64,000 bases of DNA from Bacteroidia bacterium (lineage in GTDB: Bacteria > Bacteroidota > Bacteroidia > Cytophagales > Cyclobacteriaceae), in contig JAUILA010000002.1 in NCBI GenBank assembly GCA_030432655.1, forward strand, positions 225,953-289,952. Direction: 5' to 3'. The notes under the pieces are model-generated. The model was not told the DNA's origin and searched no databases. It saw nothing but the letters and a program-made list of their open reading frames with translations. The translations under genes were made by a program, and so were the position numbers. Within the stretch, counting starts at the first letter, position 1. Each line of letters begins with the position of its first letter. Shown in pieces: positions 7,041-14,862 of this stretch.

Positions 7041-8744
7041 TTACTTCAGCGCCAGGCGCTCCCGGTCAGTGGTATCTATTTCGTACACATCGTTGCGGAA
7101 GTGAACGCGGCCGGAATCATCTGCCCATGCTGTTCGGTAGGTCAGGTAAACCGGAATTTTGCGATTTAACCGTACCGGCTTTGGTTCATGAAGGTCCATG
7201 GATTTCGTGATTTCACTTTCCGACCACTCCGACTGATCCTGCAGGAGGTAGGCAGCAAGTGTTTCCGGAAATTCTACCCGTATACAACCGTGGGAAAATG
7301 CCCGTTCCGGTTCGGCGAACAAATAATCTGTTGGGGTATCGTGGAGATAAATTGATTCGGAGTTAGGCATCATAAATTTTATTCTGCCCAGGGCGTTACT
7401 TGCACCCGGAGCCTGTACAATCATAATGCTGTCCGGACTGATTTTCGACCATTTGACCTTTTTTGGATTAATTTCCTCTGCTTCTTCTGTCCATGAATTA
7501 TAAACACGATAGTCCTTATTATCAAAATAGGATTTGTCCTTCATGATCAGCGGCAGCATTTCATCGCGTACAATACTGCGGGGTACGGTCCAGGTCGGAC
7601 TGAAAACGATGTACTCAAGTTCATCATGAAACAGCGGCGTTTTGTTTTCACGGCTGCCTACGATCACATTCATATTTAATTCATTTTTGCCGTTTTTGAA
7701 CACATTCAGCATATACTCCGGAATGTTAATAACGATATACTCCTCACCCGGATCGGAAGGCATCCAGCGCATTCTTTCCAAATTAAGTTTTAACATCGCT
7801 ATACGCTCCTCAACACTCTTGTTAAGCTCATCAAGAGTTTTACCTCCCACTACTCCGTCAGCCTCCATATTATGACGTTCCTGATACCTGCGAACCCCTT
7901 CCTCAAGGGGTTTATCAAAAACAACACCGTCAAGGTCGCCTGAATAGTCCCCGGTTTGATGCAGGTGTGATCGAATTTCCGGGATATACCGGCTGCTGTC
8001 ACCCCGCTTCAGTAAGAGGTCTTCCGGCAGCTTTTTCCAGCCTCCATTCTCCCGGATCTCCTCATACCGGTTAATTGCCTTCAGCGTACTCGCATAAAAG
8101 ACATCTTTAGGGATCAGTATTTCAAAAGCATCCTCAATGGATTCTTCTGCAAGCACCCGGGCGACAGATGATTTTTCACCCGACTTCATTTGAAGCCCGG
8201 TTTCAAGAGATGGCAGGGAGGTTCCATTGTGAAGGTGCCAGGCGAAAGTTATGGCTGCGATTGTGGTGCGAATGTCAAGTTCAGCTAATTCGACCGGCCG
8301 GATATCTCCAGATGAATATAAGGCATTTTGCCTGTTGACCAGCTTGAAAATGTCATAGTCAAAATCATACAAACCATATTTTCCTGGTTCGATTAATTCT
8401 GCCATAAGTTTTTCTGTCTTTTCCAGAGGAGCCTGTCGGGAGTACCAGGCGAGCGAGCTATCCTGGAGTGAATAAAACTCCACCACGCCGGAATATATTG
8501 ATTTGGAATTGTATTTATCTGAAATGTATTGCTCGGTGTTTAAAGTATCCAGCATTCCAGAAATGAGTGCCTTGGTTTCAAACTCCCTGTAGGCTTCCCG
8601 GTCGGCAAACTTATCCGGAAAAGTATCCGTGGCATGTTCTTCAACGTTTATTTTACTTTTATACGTTGGCGAATCTGTGCGATGGCAGGCTGTGATCACC
8701 AGTATCGGGAGACACAGTATATATATAATGTTGGTTAATTTCAT
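7041..8744 (-). CDS. L,D-transpeptidase lipoprotein (YcbB/LdtD-like, with peptidoglycan-binding domain)
   Basis: Large L,D-transpeptidase of 567 residues. The N-terminus is a lipoprotein signal with lipobox VITAC, so it should be membrane anchored. A long N-terminal region is followed by a peptidoglycan-binding repeat around residues 270-310 (DLDGVVFDKPLEEGVRRYQE). The YkuD catalytic domain follows, with the active-site motif SHGCIRVEFPE and catalytic Cys at about 487. This matches the LdtD/YcbB architecture, which makes 3-3 cross-links in peptidoglycan. It shares its convergent end with the coiled-coil gene without any gap, and a second, differently built L,D-transpeptidase gene is divergent 186 bases away. 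Confidence 0.92.
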   Translation of the reverse strand: MKLTNIIYILCLPILVITACHRTDSPTYKSKINVEEHATDTFPDKFADREAYREFETKALISGMLDTLNTEQYISDKYNSKSIYSGVVEFYSLQDSSLAWYSRQAPLEKTEKLMAELIEPGKYGLYDFDYDIFKLVNRQNALYSSGDIRPVELAELDIRTTIAAITFAWHLHNGTSLPSLETGLQMKSGEKSSVARVLAEESIEDAFEILIPKDVFYASTLKAINRYEEIRENGGWKKLPEDLLLKRGDSSRYIPEIRSHLHQTGDYSGDLDGVVFDKPLEEGVRRYQERHNMEADGVVGGKTLDELNKSVEERIAMLKLNLERMRWMPSDPGEEYIVINIPEYMLNVFKNGKNELNMNVIVGSRENKTPLFHDELEYIVFSPTWTVPRSIVRDEMLPLIMKDKSYFDNKDYRVYNSWTEEAEEINPKKVKWSKISPDSIMIVQAPGASNALGRIKFMMPNSESIYLHDTPTDYLFAEPERAFSHGCIRVEFPETLAAYLLQDQSEWSESEITKSMDLHEPKPVRLNRKIPVYLTYRTAWADDSGRVHFRNDVYEIDTTDRERLALK

Positions 8745-8930
8745 GTCGTTCCTATGGAAAATTATGTGCCATTGTTTTAGGAGTAGTTCAGGGTGGATTT
8801 TGACTTAGCTGCTGAGGAAAATCATACACGTTTCGTGGTGTGCAAAACAGGATTTTAAAAAAGTGGGGGTGTCCGGAATTATTTGAACATTGCCTCTGTT
8901 TGAAACACGGTCAGCCAAAACAGATTTTTT

Positions 8931-9641
8931 ATGAAAAAACCGGTAGTGATTTTTATTCTTTTCATGCTTTTCAGCCCATCAATCCTTAGCGCGGGTGATG
9001 TGACAGAAAGACTCGAAGCACTGATCAGTAAAGCCTATAATGAAATCAATTTTGAAGAGAAACCGGATTTTGAAATTTTCCAGAAAGCAGTGGTTGGGTT
9101 TTATACACTGAAAAGCAGGGGCTCACTGGGAGACAAGGAACTTCTGACTATTATTGATTTCAGTAAATCTTCCAACCAGAAGCGTATCTGGGTGCTTGAT
9201 ATGAGGAAAAAAGAAGTAATATACCATAACCTGGTGGCCCATGGCCGTAATACTGGAAATGAATTTGCAACCAACTTTTCAAACGAGCCTAACAGTAACA
9301 AAAGCAGCCTTGGATTCTACGTGACGGGGGAGAATTATACGGGCAAGCATGGGTTGTCCTTACGTCTTGATGGTATGGAAACGGGTTTTAACGACAACGC
9401 CAGGGACAGGGCGATTGTCATGCACGGAGCCAGTTATGTAGATATAGCGTTTTCAAAAAAATACGGGCGGATTGGCCGTAGTCTCGGATGTCCTTCTATC
9501 CCGGTAAAGGGCCACGAAGAGGTGCTGACCTTAATTGCAGACAAGACCTGCCTTTATATTTATCATCCGGATCAAAATTACCAGGAAAGCACAAAACTCC
9601 TGAATGAGGAAGCCGCGCTGGCTTTCATGTCAGCTGAATGA
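8931..9641 (+). CDS. Murein L,D-transpeptidase catalytic domain protein (YkuD_2 type)
   Basis: Secreted protein of 236 residues with a Sec signal peptide (about residues 1-21). The catalytic region has His165 in IVMHGASYVD and Cys187 in GRSLGCPSIPV, the arrangement of the compact YkuD_2 family common in Bacteroidota. Such proteins are predicted to act on peptidoglycan stem peptides as transpeptidases or carboxypeptidases; this member's reaction is not known. It sits next to the large LdtD-like gene, suggesting a shared cell-wall remodelling role. A strong bidirectional terminator follows. Confidence 0.88.
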   Translation: MKKPVVIFILFMLFSPSILSAGDVTERLEALISKAYNEINFEEKPDFEIFQKAVVGFYTLKSRGSLGDKELLTIIDFSKSSNQKRIWVLDMRKKEVIYHNLVAHGRNTGNEFATNFSNEPNSNKSSLGFYVTGENYTGKHGLSLRLDGMETGFNDNARDRAIVMHGASYVDIAFSKKYGRIGRSLGCPSIPVKGHEEVLTLIADKTCLYIYHPDQNYQESTKLLNEEAALAFMSAE

Positions 9642-9656
9642 GGTAGAAAATAAAAA

Positions 9657-9687
9657 AAGCCGGGTGGTATGCCCGGCCTTATTTTTT
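9657..9687. terminator. Bidirectional intrinsic terminator
   Basis: The GC stem GCCGGG (9659-9664) / CCCGGC (9672-9677) has a 7-base loop, an A-run before it and a T-run after it. It can end both the YkuD_2 gene (plus) and ndk (minus), which converge here. Confidence 0.9.
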
Positions 9688-9702
9688 TAGAAGCTGACTC
9701 CT

Positions 9703-10125
9703 TTACGCGTAACGTTCCGGTACGGAAAAGAAGAAATTACTTTCAATTTGAGCGTTTTCATCTGAGTCTGATCCATGAATGGCATTTGCTTCAATTGATT
9801 CAGCAAACAATGCACGGATGGTTCCTTCAGCTGCCTCTTTTGGGTTTGTAGCTCCGATAAGCTTTCTGAAATCCTCGACTGCATTGTCCTTCTTAAGGAT
9901 CATCGGAACAATGCTTCCGGAAGACATATACTTTTTCAGGTCCTCATAAAAAGGACGCTCTTTGTGAATTTCGTAAAATTTGCCTGCTACTTCAGGAGTC
10001 ATTCGGGTCATTTTCATCGCGACGATCTGAAATCCGGCGTCTTCGATCATTTTTATGATCGCTCCGGTATTCCCTGCACCCGTGGCATCGGGTTTGATCA
10101 TCGTGAACGTTATGTGTCCAGCCAT
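9703..10125 (-). CDS. ndk: Nucleoside diphosphate kinase
   Basis: NDP kinase of 140 residues, the normal size, transferring the gamma phosphate between nucleoside di- and triphosphates through a phospho-histidine. The catalytic His117 is in [12 protein letters not shown]. The N-terminal TFTMIKPDA strand and the RPFYEDL segment are both present. It is transcribed alone between a bidirectional terminator and a divergent operon beginning with nrnA. Confidence 0.97.
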   Translation of the reverse strand: MAGHITFTMIKPDATGAGNTGAIIKMIEDAGFQIVAMKMTRMTPEVAGKFYEIHKERPFYEDLKKYMSSGSIVPMILKKDNAVEDFRKLIGATNPKEAAEGTIRALFAESIEANAIHGSDSDENAQIESNFFFSVPERYA

Positions 10126-10154
10126 AAGTTTCTGATTTGTTTATTTTTGAGGCG

Positions 10155-10162
10155 CAAAATTA
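10155..10162 (-). promoter_or_regulatory. Putative -7 box of ndk promoter
   Basis: The minus strand reads TAATTTTG, matching TAnnTTTG, 29 bases before the ndk start codon. No clear TTG -33 element is seen, so confidence is moderate. Confidence 0.4.
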
Positions 10163-10314
10163 ATGGATTTTTTCCAGAATAGCTTCCCATTCTCTTAAAT
10201 ATCCTGCTGCAGATCGCAGCAACGTCCTTTTTTGTAATTCATATATTTTATGTTGAAATTTGCCGTTTATTTGATGAAAGGACCCAACGGTTTGCAGTGG
10301 GTATATATGGAATA

Positions 10315-11343
10315 ATGCAAGATATAGAGGCATTCAAGGAGTTGATAAACAAACCAAGGAAGGTTGTTATCACTACGCATCATAAGCCAGATGCAGATGC
10401 GCTTGGCTCCTCCCTGGGGCTGGCATCTTTTCTGAAAGACAAGGGCCATCAGGTCGACGTCATTACTCCGACTGATTATCCGAATTTTCTGAACTGGATG
10501 GACGGAAATGACGAGGTAATCATATTCTGTGACGGGAACCAGGAGAAATCGTACAAGCTTGTTGCGGAAGCCGAGCTGATATTTTGTCTTGATTTTTCAT
10601 CCCTTCACCGGATTGATGAACTCGGGGAAGCTGTTGGTAAGGCTGATGCGGTAAAGGTGCTGATTGATCATCACCTTGGCCCGGATTCTTTTGCCAAATT
10701 CAAGCTTTGGAGCACGGAAGCTGCGGCCACGGCGGAACTTATTTATGAACTGATTTGTGATCTGGGCGAACGCGAGCGTATCACTAAAGATATTGCTGAA
10801 TCCCTCTATGCGGGGATTATGACCGATACCGGAAGTTTCAAACACCCGAATACTACAGAAAACGTATTCAGGGTGTGCGGGGAACTGATTAAGCTGGGCG
10901 CAGATACGGCCAAGGTCTCTAAGCTCATTTATGACAACAATTCGGTTGACCGGATCAAATTCCTGGGCTTTGCCCTGAATGAGCGACTGGTAGTACTGCC
11001 GGAACTGAAAACCGCCTACTTTGCCATAAGCAAAGATGATCTCAGAAAATTCAACTCAAAGACGGGTGATACGGAAGGGCTGGTGAATTATGCCCTATCC
11101 ATCAAGGGGATCAAATTTGCCGCGCTTATAACGGAACGGGAAGATGCGGTAAAAATGTCTTTCAGATCGATTGGAGAATTTTCGGTGAATGAGTTTGCCT
11201 CATCGCATTTTAGCGGGGGAGGTCACAAGAACGCTGCAGGTGGAAAATCCGATGCTGGTTTGGAGGAGACCCTAACTAAATTTAAAGGTCTTCTGAACGA
11301 TTATAAAGACGAATTATCACAGGAAATTAAAGAATACGCGTAA
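10315..11343 (+). CDS. nrnA: DHH-family phosphoesterase, NrnA-like oligoribonuclease / pAp phosphatase
   Basis: DHH/DHHA1 protein of 342 residues (ATG at 10315 preferred over an in-frame GTG at 10297). The N-terminal metal-binding motif HHKPDADALGS, the signature DHH in VLIDHHLGPDSF and the C-terminal DHHA1 motif SGGGHKNAAGG are all intact. NrnA enzymes degrade nano-RNA in organisms lacking Orn and hydrolyse 3'-phosphoadenosine 5'-phosphate. Its stop is followed at once by the ATG of the first FKBP lipoprotein, so it begins a compact operon of nrnA, two FKBPs, rdgB and udk. Confidence 0.92.
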   Translation: MQDIEAFKELINKPRKVVITTHHKPDADALGSSLGLASFLKDKGHQVDVITPTDYPNFLNWMDGNDEVIIFCDGNQEKSYKLVAEAELIFCLDFSSLHRIDELGEAVGKADAVKVLIDHHLGPDSFAKFKLWSTEAAATAELIYELICDLGERERITKDIAESLYAGIMTDTGSFKHPNTTENVFRVCGELIKLGADTAKVSKLIYDNNSVDRIKFLGFALNERLVVLPELKTAYFAISKDDLRKFNSKTGDTEGLVNYALSIKGIKFAALITEREDAVKMSFRSIGEFSVNEFASSHFSGGGHKNAAGGKSDAGLEETLTKFKGLLNDYKDELSQEIKEYA

Positions 11344-12270
11344 ATGAAAATAGTATCAAAAATATTGATGTTAACCCTGGCTGCTGTAATCATTCTGCCG
11401 GGATGCTCAAATGAAAAAACCACTCAATCAGGACTGACCTATAATCTGGTTCGTGAAGGCAGTGGTGAGATTCCGGAGGAGGGTAAATACCTGGTGTTGA
11501 AAATGACGTATGGAATCGAAGATTCGCTGCTTCAGGATACCGAAGACAGCGGACCGGTTATTCTCCAGAAAAACGATTCAATCTGGAATTCAGGAGGTAT
11601 GATCCATGAAATATTCGGACAGATGAAGGAAGGGGATTCTGTTTCTTTTTCCGTAGATGCACAGACCCTGTTTGCAAAAACATGGAAGCAGCAGGTTCCG
11701 CCGGATATGGCTCCTGAATCGATATTTAACTTCAATGTCGGACTTGACACGGTGCTCGATGCAGAAGGTGCAGCTGCCTTTCAGCAGCAGTTATATGATG
11801 AGCAGCGAAAAAAGTTTGAGGCTGAGCAGGAAGTGCAACTTGCCACTGACATATCTTTGATGGAGGAATATTTCGAGGAGAATTATATCGAGCCACAGGT
11901 TTCGGAATCAGGTCTTCGCTATATCATTACCGAAAAAGGTTCCGGACAGGAAGCCAACCCTTTGGACACAGTGAGTGTCAACTATACTGGATATCTGCTG
12001 AACGGCCAAGTGTTTGATACAAGTATAGAAGAAGTGGCCAGGGAGAATGACCTGTATAACGAAGGCAGGCAATACGTGCCTTACGAGGTTGTTATTGGTC
12101 GTTCGCGCGTTATCAGGGGCTGGCACATTGGGCTTGACTCGATGTCAGTTGGTGATAAGGCAACCCTGTTCGTTCCGTCTAAGCTTGGATACGGACCCAC
12201 CGCGTACGGTCCGCAGATCCCGGCAAATTCAGTGCTGATATTTGATGTAGAAATTGTTGATAATAAGTAA
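11344..12270 (+). CDS. FKBP-type peptidyl-prolyl isomerase lipoprotein (two FKBP-like domains)
   Basis: Protein of 308 residues with lipobox LPGC after a hydrophobic signal, so a periplasm-facing lipoprotein. The C-terminal FKBP domain (about 200-308) keeps the active-site set: VNYTGYL, VFDTS, VIRGW, LGYG and FDVEI. The N-terminal half resembles an FKBP fold (YLVLKMTYG, FGQMKEGDSV) but lacks the Phe-Asp and Trp positions, so it is probably not catalytic and may bind clients. It starts on the base after the nrnA stop and is followed two bases on by a second FKBP lipoprotein. Confidence 0.9.
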   Translation: MKIVSKILMLTLAAVIILPGCSNEKTTQSGLTYNLVREGSGEIPEEGKYLVLKMTYGIEDSLLQDTEDSGPVILQKNDSIWNSGGMIHEIFGQMKEGDSVSFSVDAQTLFAKTWKQQVPPDMAPESIFNFNVGLDTVLDAEGAAAFQQQLYDEQRKKFEAEQEVQLATDISLMEEYFEENYIEPQVSESGLRYIITEKGSGQEANPLDTVSVNYTGYLLNGQVFDTSIEEVARENDLYNEGRQYVPYEVVIGRSRVIRGWHIGLDSMSVGDKATLFVPSKLGYGPTAYGPQIPANSVLIFDVEIVDNK

Positions 12271-12272
12271 AG

Positions 12273-13136
12273 ATGAAGAATGTAGCGATTATTGGAGTCC
12301 TGCTGGTGGCTCCTCTCTTTTTAACCAGTTGTTTTGATTCGGATGATGATCAGCCGGATCTGAACCAGAAATTTTTGCAGGAAACGGCAGTCATTGATGA
12401 GTTTCTTCAGGACAATGGAATTACCGCGGAAATTGATCCTTTCACCAGTCTCCGTTACGAGCCAATTATTATGGGGAGCGGACTGGCACCTTATATTGGA
12501 AACAGTGTTAACATGACTTACACTACCTATTTACTGGAGACAGGAGAAACCGTTGATTCAGGTACGGATCAGACTATTTTGTGGGAGAACCTGATTGCCG
12601 GATTGCAGTTGGGTCTTCGAAATGTTCAGGAAGCGGGGAGAATAAGACTTTACGTACCAAGTGTACTTGCATATGGTGAGTCTGGTGATGGAGATATCCC
12701 TCCTAATGCCAATTTGGTTTACGACATAACGCTCAATTCGTTCGATAATCCGCGATTGAAGAGTGACGTGAGTTACATTCAGTCCTACCTGAATGAAAAC
12801 GAGTTAACCGCTGTGCGTCACCCGTCAGGAATTTTTTATAACATTATTGAACAGGGAACAGGTCCGTATCCGTCATTCGGCAGCAACATTATGGTTACCT
12901 ATGAGGGACGTATAATTGAGACGCAGGAAGTGTTTGACGGAAATACCGGTTCAATTTTCCAATTGTCCAGACTGATTGTAGGCTGGCAGATTGGTCTTCA
13001 GGAACTTCGTGAAGGAGGCTCAATGAATCTCTATGTGCCATCAACATTTGGATATGGAGAAACAGGAGCGGGCACAACAATCCCTCCGAATACAAATCTT
13101 GAGTTTGATATTGAATTAAATTCAGTTCAGAATTGA
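12273..13136 (+). CDS. FKBP-type peptidyl-prolyl isomerase lipoprotein, second copy
   Basis: Lipoprotein of 287 residues with lipobox LTSC followed by an acidic stretch. It has two FKBP-like domains. The first (about 70-165) keeps MTYTTYLL and LAYGE but has lost the VFD phenylalanine and the GW tryptophan. The second (about 195-287) is intact, with VTYEG, VFDGN, LIVGW, FGYGE and FDIEL. It has the same layout as its upstream neighbour but is clearly diverged, so the pair looks like an old duplication. The stop overlaps the TTG start of rdgB by three bases. Confidence 0.9.
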   Translation: MKNVAIIGVLLVAPLFLTSCFDSDDDQPDLNQKFLQETAVIDEFLQDNGITAEIDPFTSLRYEPIIMGSGLAPYIGNSVNMTYTTYLLETGETVDSGTDQTILWENLIAGLQLGLRNVQEAGRIRLYVPSVLAYGESGDGDIPPNANLVYDITLNSFDNPRLKSDVSYIQSYLNENELTAVRHPSGIFYNIIEQGTGPYPSFGSNIMVTYEGRIIETQEVFDGNTGSIFQLSRLIVGWQIGLQELREGGSMNLYVPSTFGYGETGAGTTIPPNTNLEFDIELNSVQN

Positions 13137-13723
13137 CCCTTTGTTTCGCCACCAACAATGTTCATAAGTTAGAAGAAGTTAAAGCTCTTCTCCCGGAGAG
13201 CTTTACGCTTCTGACCCTACAGGAAATTGGTTGCGAAGAAGAACTTGCCGAAGAACAGAGTACCCTGGAGGGGAATTCGTATCAGAAGGCAGATTATGTA
13301 TTTAAGAATTACGGAGTTCCTTGTTTTGCTGATGACACAGGCCTCGAGGTATTTGCCCTGGACGGTGAGCCGGGTGTCCATTCAGCGCGTTATTCAGGCC
13401 CCGCCTCAGACAGTGAAGCCAATATAAAATTGCTTCTGAAGAATATGGAGGATATTAAGGAACGGCAGGCGCAATTCAGAACGGTGATTACCTTAAGAAC
13501 TCCCAGGAAAACAAAGCAATTTGAAGGAGCCGTAAAAGGAAAAATACTGAAGGAAGAAGTTGGTGCCGGCGGTTTCGGGTACGATCCTGTTTTTGTTCCA
13601 AAAGGCTTCGACCAAACTTTCAGTGAAATGTCTGCCGCTGAAAAAAATTCCATATCACATCGCGGAAAGGCTATAGAAAAACTGGTTAACTATTTGGTAA
13701 CTCATGAAAATGAGTTAACCTAA
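13133..13723 (+). CDS. rdgB: RdgB/HAM1 non-canonical purine NTP pyrophosphatase
   Basis: House-cleaning enzyme of 196 residues that hydrolyses dITP, ITP and XTP to the monophosphate. The N-terminal FATNNVHKLEEV matches the family start closely, which supports the unusual TTG start at 13133 overlapping the preceding stop (TTGA). Other family motifs present are FADDTGLEV, PGVHSARYSG, GAGGFGYDPVFVP and SHRGKAI. An inverted repeat covers its last codons, just ahead of udk. Confidence 0.95.
   Translation: MTLCFATNNVHKLEEVKALLPESFTLLTLQEIGCEEELAEEQSTLEGNSYQKADYVFKNYGVPCFADDTGLEVFALDGEPGVHSARYSGPASDSEANIKLLLKNMEDIKERQAQFRTVITLRTPRKTKQFEGAVKGKILKEEVGAGGFGYDPVFVPKGFDQTFSEMSAAEKNSISHRGKAIEKLVNYLVTHENELT
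13697..13720. other. Hairpin at the end of rdgB, ahead of the udk start
   Basis: AACTCAT (13699-13705) and ATGAGTT (13710-13716) form a stem with loop GAAA, extended past a bulge by GGT/ACC. An upstream GGTTAAC (13684-13690) can pair with the 3' arm GTTAACC instead. It sits seven bases before the GTG start of udk and could modulate coupled translation. This is an inference from base pairing only. Confidence 0.4.
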
Positions 13724-13727
13724 TGGC

Positions 13728-14342
13728 GTGAAACCATTTGTAATCGGATTGACCGGAGTCAGCGGTTCAGGTAAAACCGCCTTCCTAAACAGCCTGGTCG
13801 GAGATTTCCCTTCCGAAAAAATATGCCTTGTTTCACAGGATGATTACTATCATCCAAGGAATGAGCAACAGTCAGATGAGCAAGGTGTCATCAATTTTGA
13901 TGTTCCTGAAGCAATTGACCATAGTGCCCTGGTTGCAGATATTAAGAAATTAAAAAGCGGTGAGACGGTAAAGAGAGAAGAATACACCTTTAACAATCCT
14001 GCCAGGAAACCATCGGTTATCACTTTTAACCCGGCTCCCATAATAATCATTGAAGGAATTTTTGTTCTGCATTATCCGAAGCTCCAGGAGTTTATAGACC
14101 TCAAAATTTTTATTGATACCAAAAGTCATCTTGCCCTGAAGAGGAGAATAATCCGTGATCAGACAGAGCGCGGATACGACCTGGAGGATGTTCTCTATCG
14201 TTTTGAGCAGCACGTAATGCCGTCTTATGAAAAGTATGTGCTTCCGGTTAAATCCGAGGCGGATATTATCATACCAAACCACACGCATTTTAAGCAGGCC
14301 CTGGAAGTGGTTAAAGGATATTTGCATTTTCTGTTGGAATAG
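13728..14342 (+). CDS. udk: Uridine kinase family protein
   Basis: P-loop nucleoside kinase of 204 residues, close to the usual Udk size, phosphorylating uridine/cytidine in pyrimidine salvage. The Walker A motif is GVSGSGKTA (about residues 10-18). QDDYYHP and NFDVPEAIDH are the substrate-binding segments, and the RRIIRDQTERG lid follows. The start is GTG at 13728; the ATG at 13723 that overlaps the rdgB stop is out of frame and closes after two codons. It is the last gene of the nrnA operon. Confidence 0.9.
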   Translation: MKPFVIGLTGVSGSGKTAFLNSLVGDFPSEKICLVSQDDYYHPRNEQQSDEQGVINFDVPEAIDHSALVADIKKLKSGETVKREEYTFNNPARKPSVITFNPAPIIIIEGIFVLHYPKLQEFIDLKIFIDTKSHLALKRRIIRDQTERGYDLEDVLYRFEQHVMPSYEKYVLPVKSEADIIIPNHTHFKQALEVVKGYLHFLLE

Positions 14343-14378
14343 TATTCGGCATCTGCGGGATGCATTCAGGTCAACGCA

Positions 14379-14408
14379 TTGTTTTGTACTGGAATATAAG
14401 TACATTTG
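14379..14408 (+). promoter_or_regulatory. Consensus Bacteroidota promoter (TTG-N19-TACATTTG)
   Basis: TTG at 14379-14381 and TACATTTG at 14401-14408 are separated by exactly 19 bases, a full match to the Bacteroidota housekeeping promoter. The ATG of the next gene begins 10 bases after the box, so the mRNA leader can be only a few bases long. Confidence 0.65.
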
Positions 14409-14417
14409 TAGCCCAAA

Positions 14418-14786
14418 ATGAAAGGTTATTCTTCACTTGTGCGATTTAAGTTCAGAGCCGGCATTATGCTGGGACTTCTGGCTGCGCTTGTTATTCTTGT
14501 AACAGACGTTTCTTCGGCAACACTTCAAAAACTGGAAGTGGCACAGGTGCAAGCTGATCAGGATTCTCCTGATAGCAATGATGATCATCAGGAAACGATC
14601 GTTACCGCCGGGAAAAACCTTGTTGCTACTGTATCCCAGCTGACCATCGATCATTCCTGGCATTTTATTGCTGACATCTGGTTTGAGATTCCGGATGATC
14701 AGGTCATGACCGGATTTGAGATCAGGGAATATAATACCTGGTTCAAGACGTTATTCCGGCTGATTATATCACCCAATGCCCCATAG
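14418..14786 (+). CDS. Small exported protein of unknown function
   Basis: Protein of 122 residues that I do not recognise. A basic N-terminus (KGYSSLVRFKFR) is followed by a hydrophobic helix of about 20 residues (GIMLGLLAALVILVTDVSSA) that may be a signal peptide or anchor. Next comes an acidic, Asp/Ser-rich spacer and then a C-terminal part rich in aromatic residues (HSWHFIADIWFEIP). It has its own consensus promoter ten bases upstream and sits between udk and secDF, suggesting a real, independently expressed gene. A periplasmic or membrane location is likely; the function is unknown. Confidence 0.7.
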   Translation: MKGYSSLVRFKFRAGIMLGLLAALVILVTDVSSATLQKLEVAQVQADQDSPDSNDDHQETIVTAGKNLVATVSQLTIDHSWHFIADIWFEIPDDQVMTGFEIREYNTWFKTLFRLIISPNAP

Positions 14787-14862
14787 GCAGTTCATTCAAT
14801 TCCGTTTTTTATTGCCGTTCGGGCAATCCAATTCATTTAATCACTAAAATTTTTATTTAAAA

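Noticed and set aside
13723..13731. ATG overlapping the rdgB stop as udk start
   Set aside because: It is out of frame and closes after ATG GCG; the GTG at 13728 gives the full kinase.
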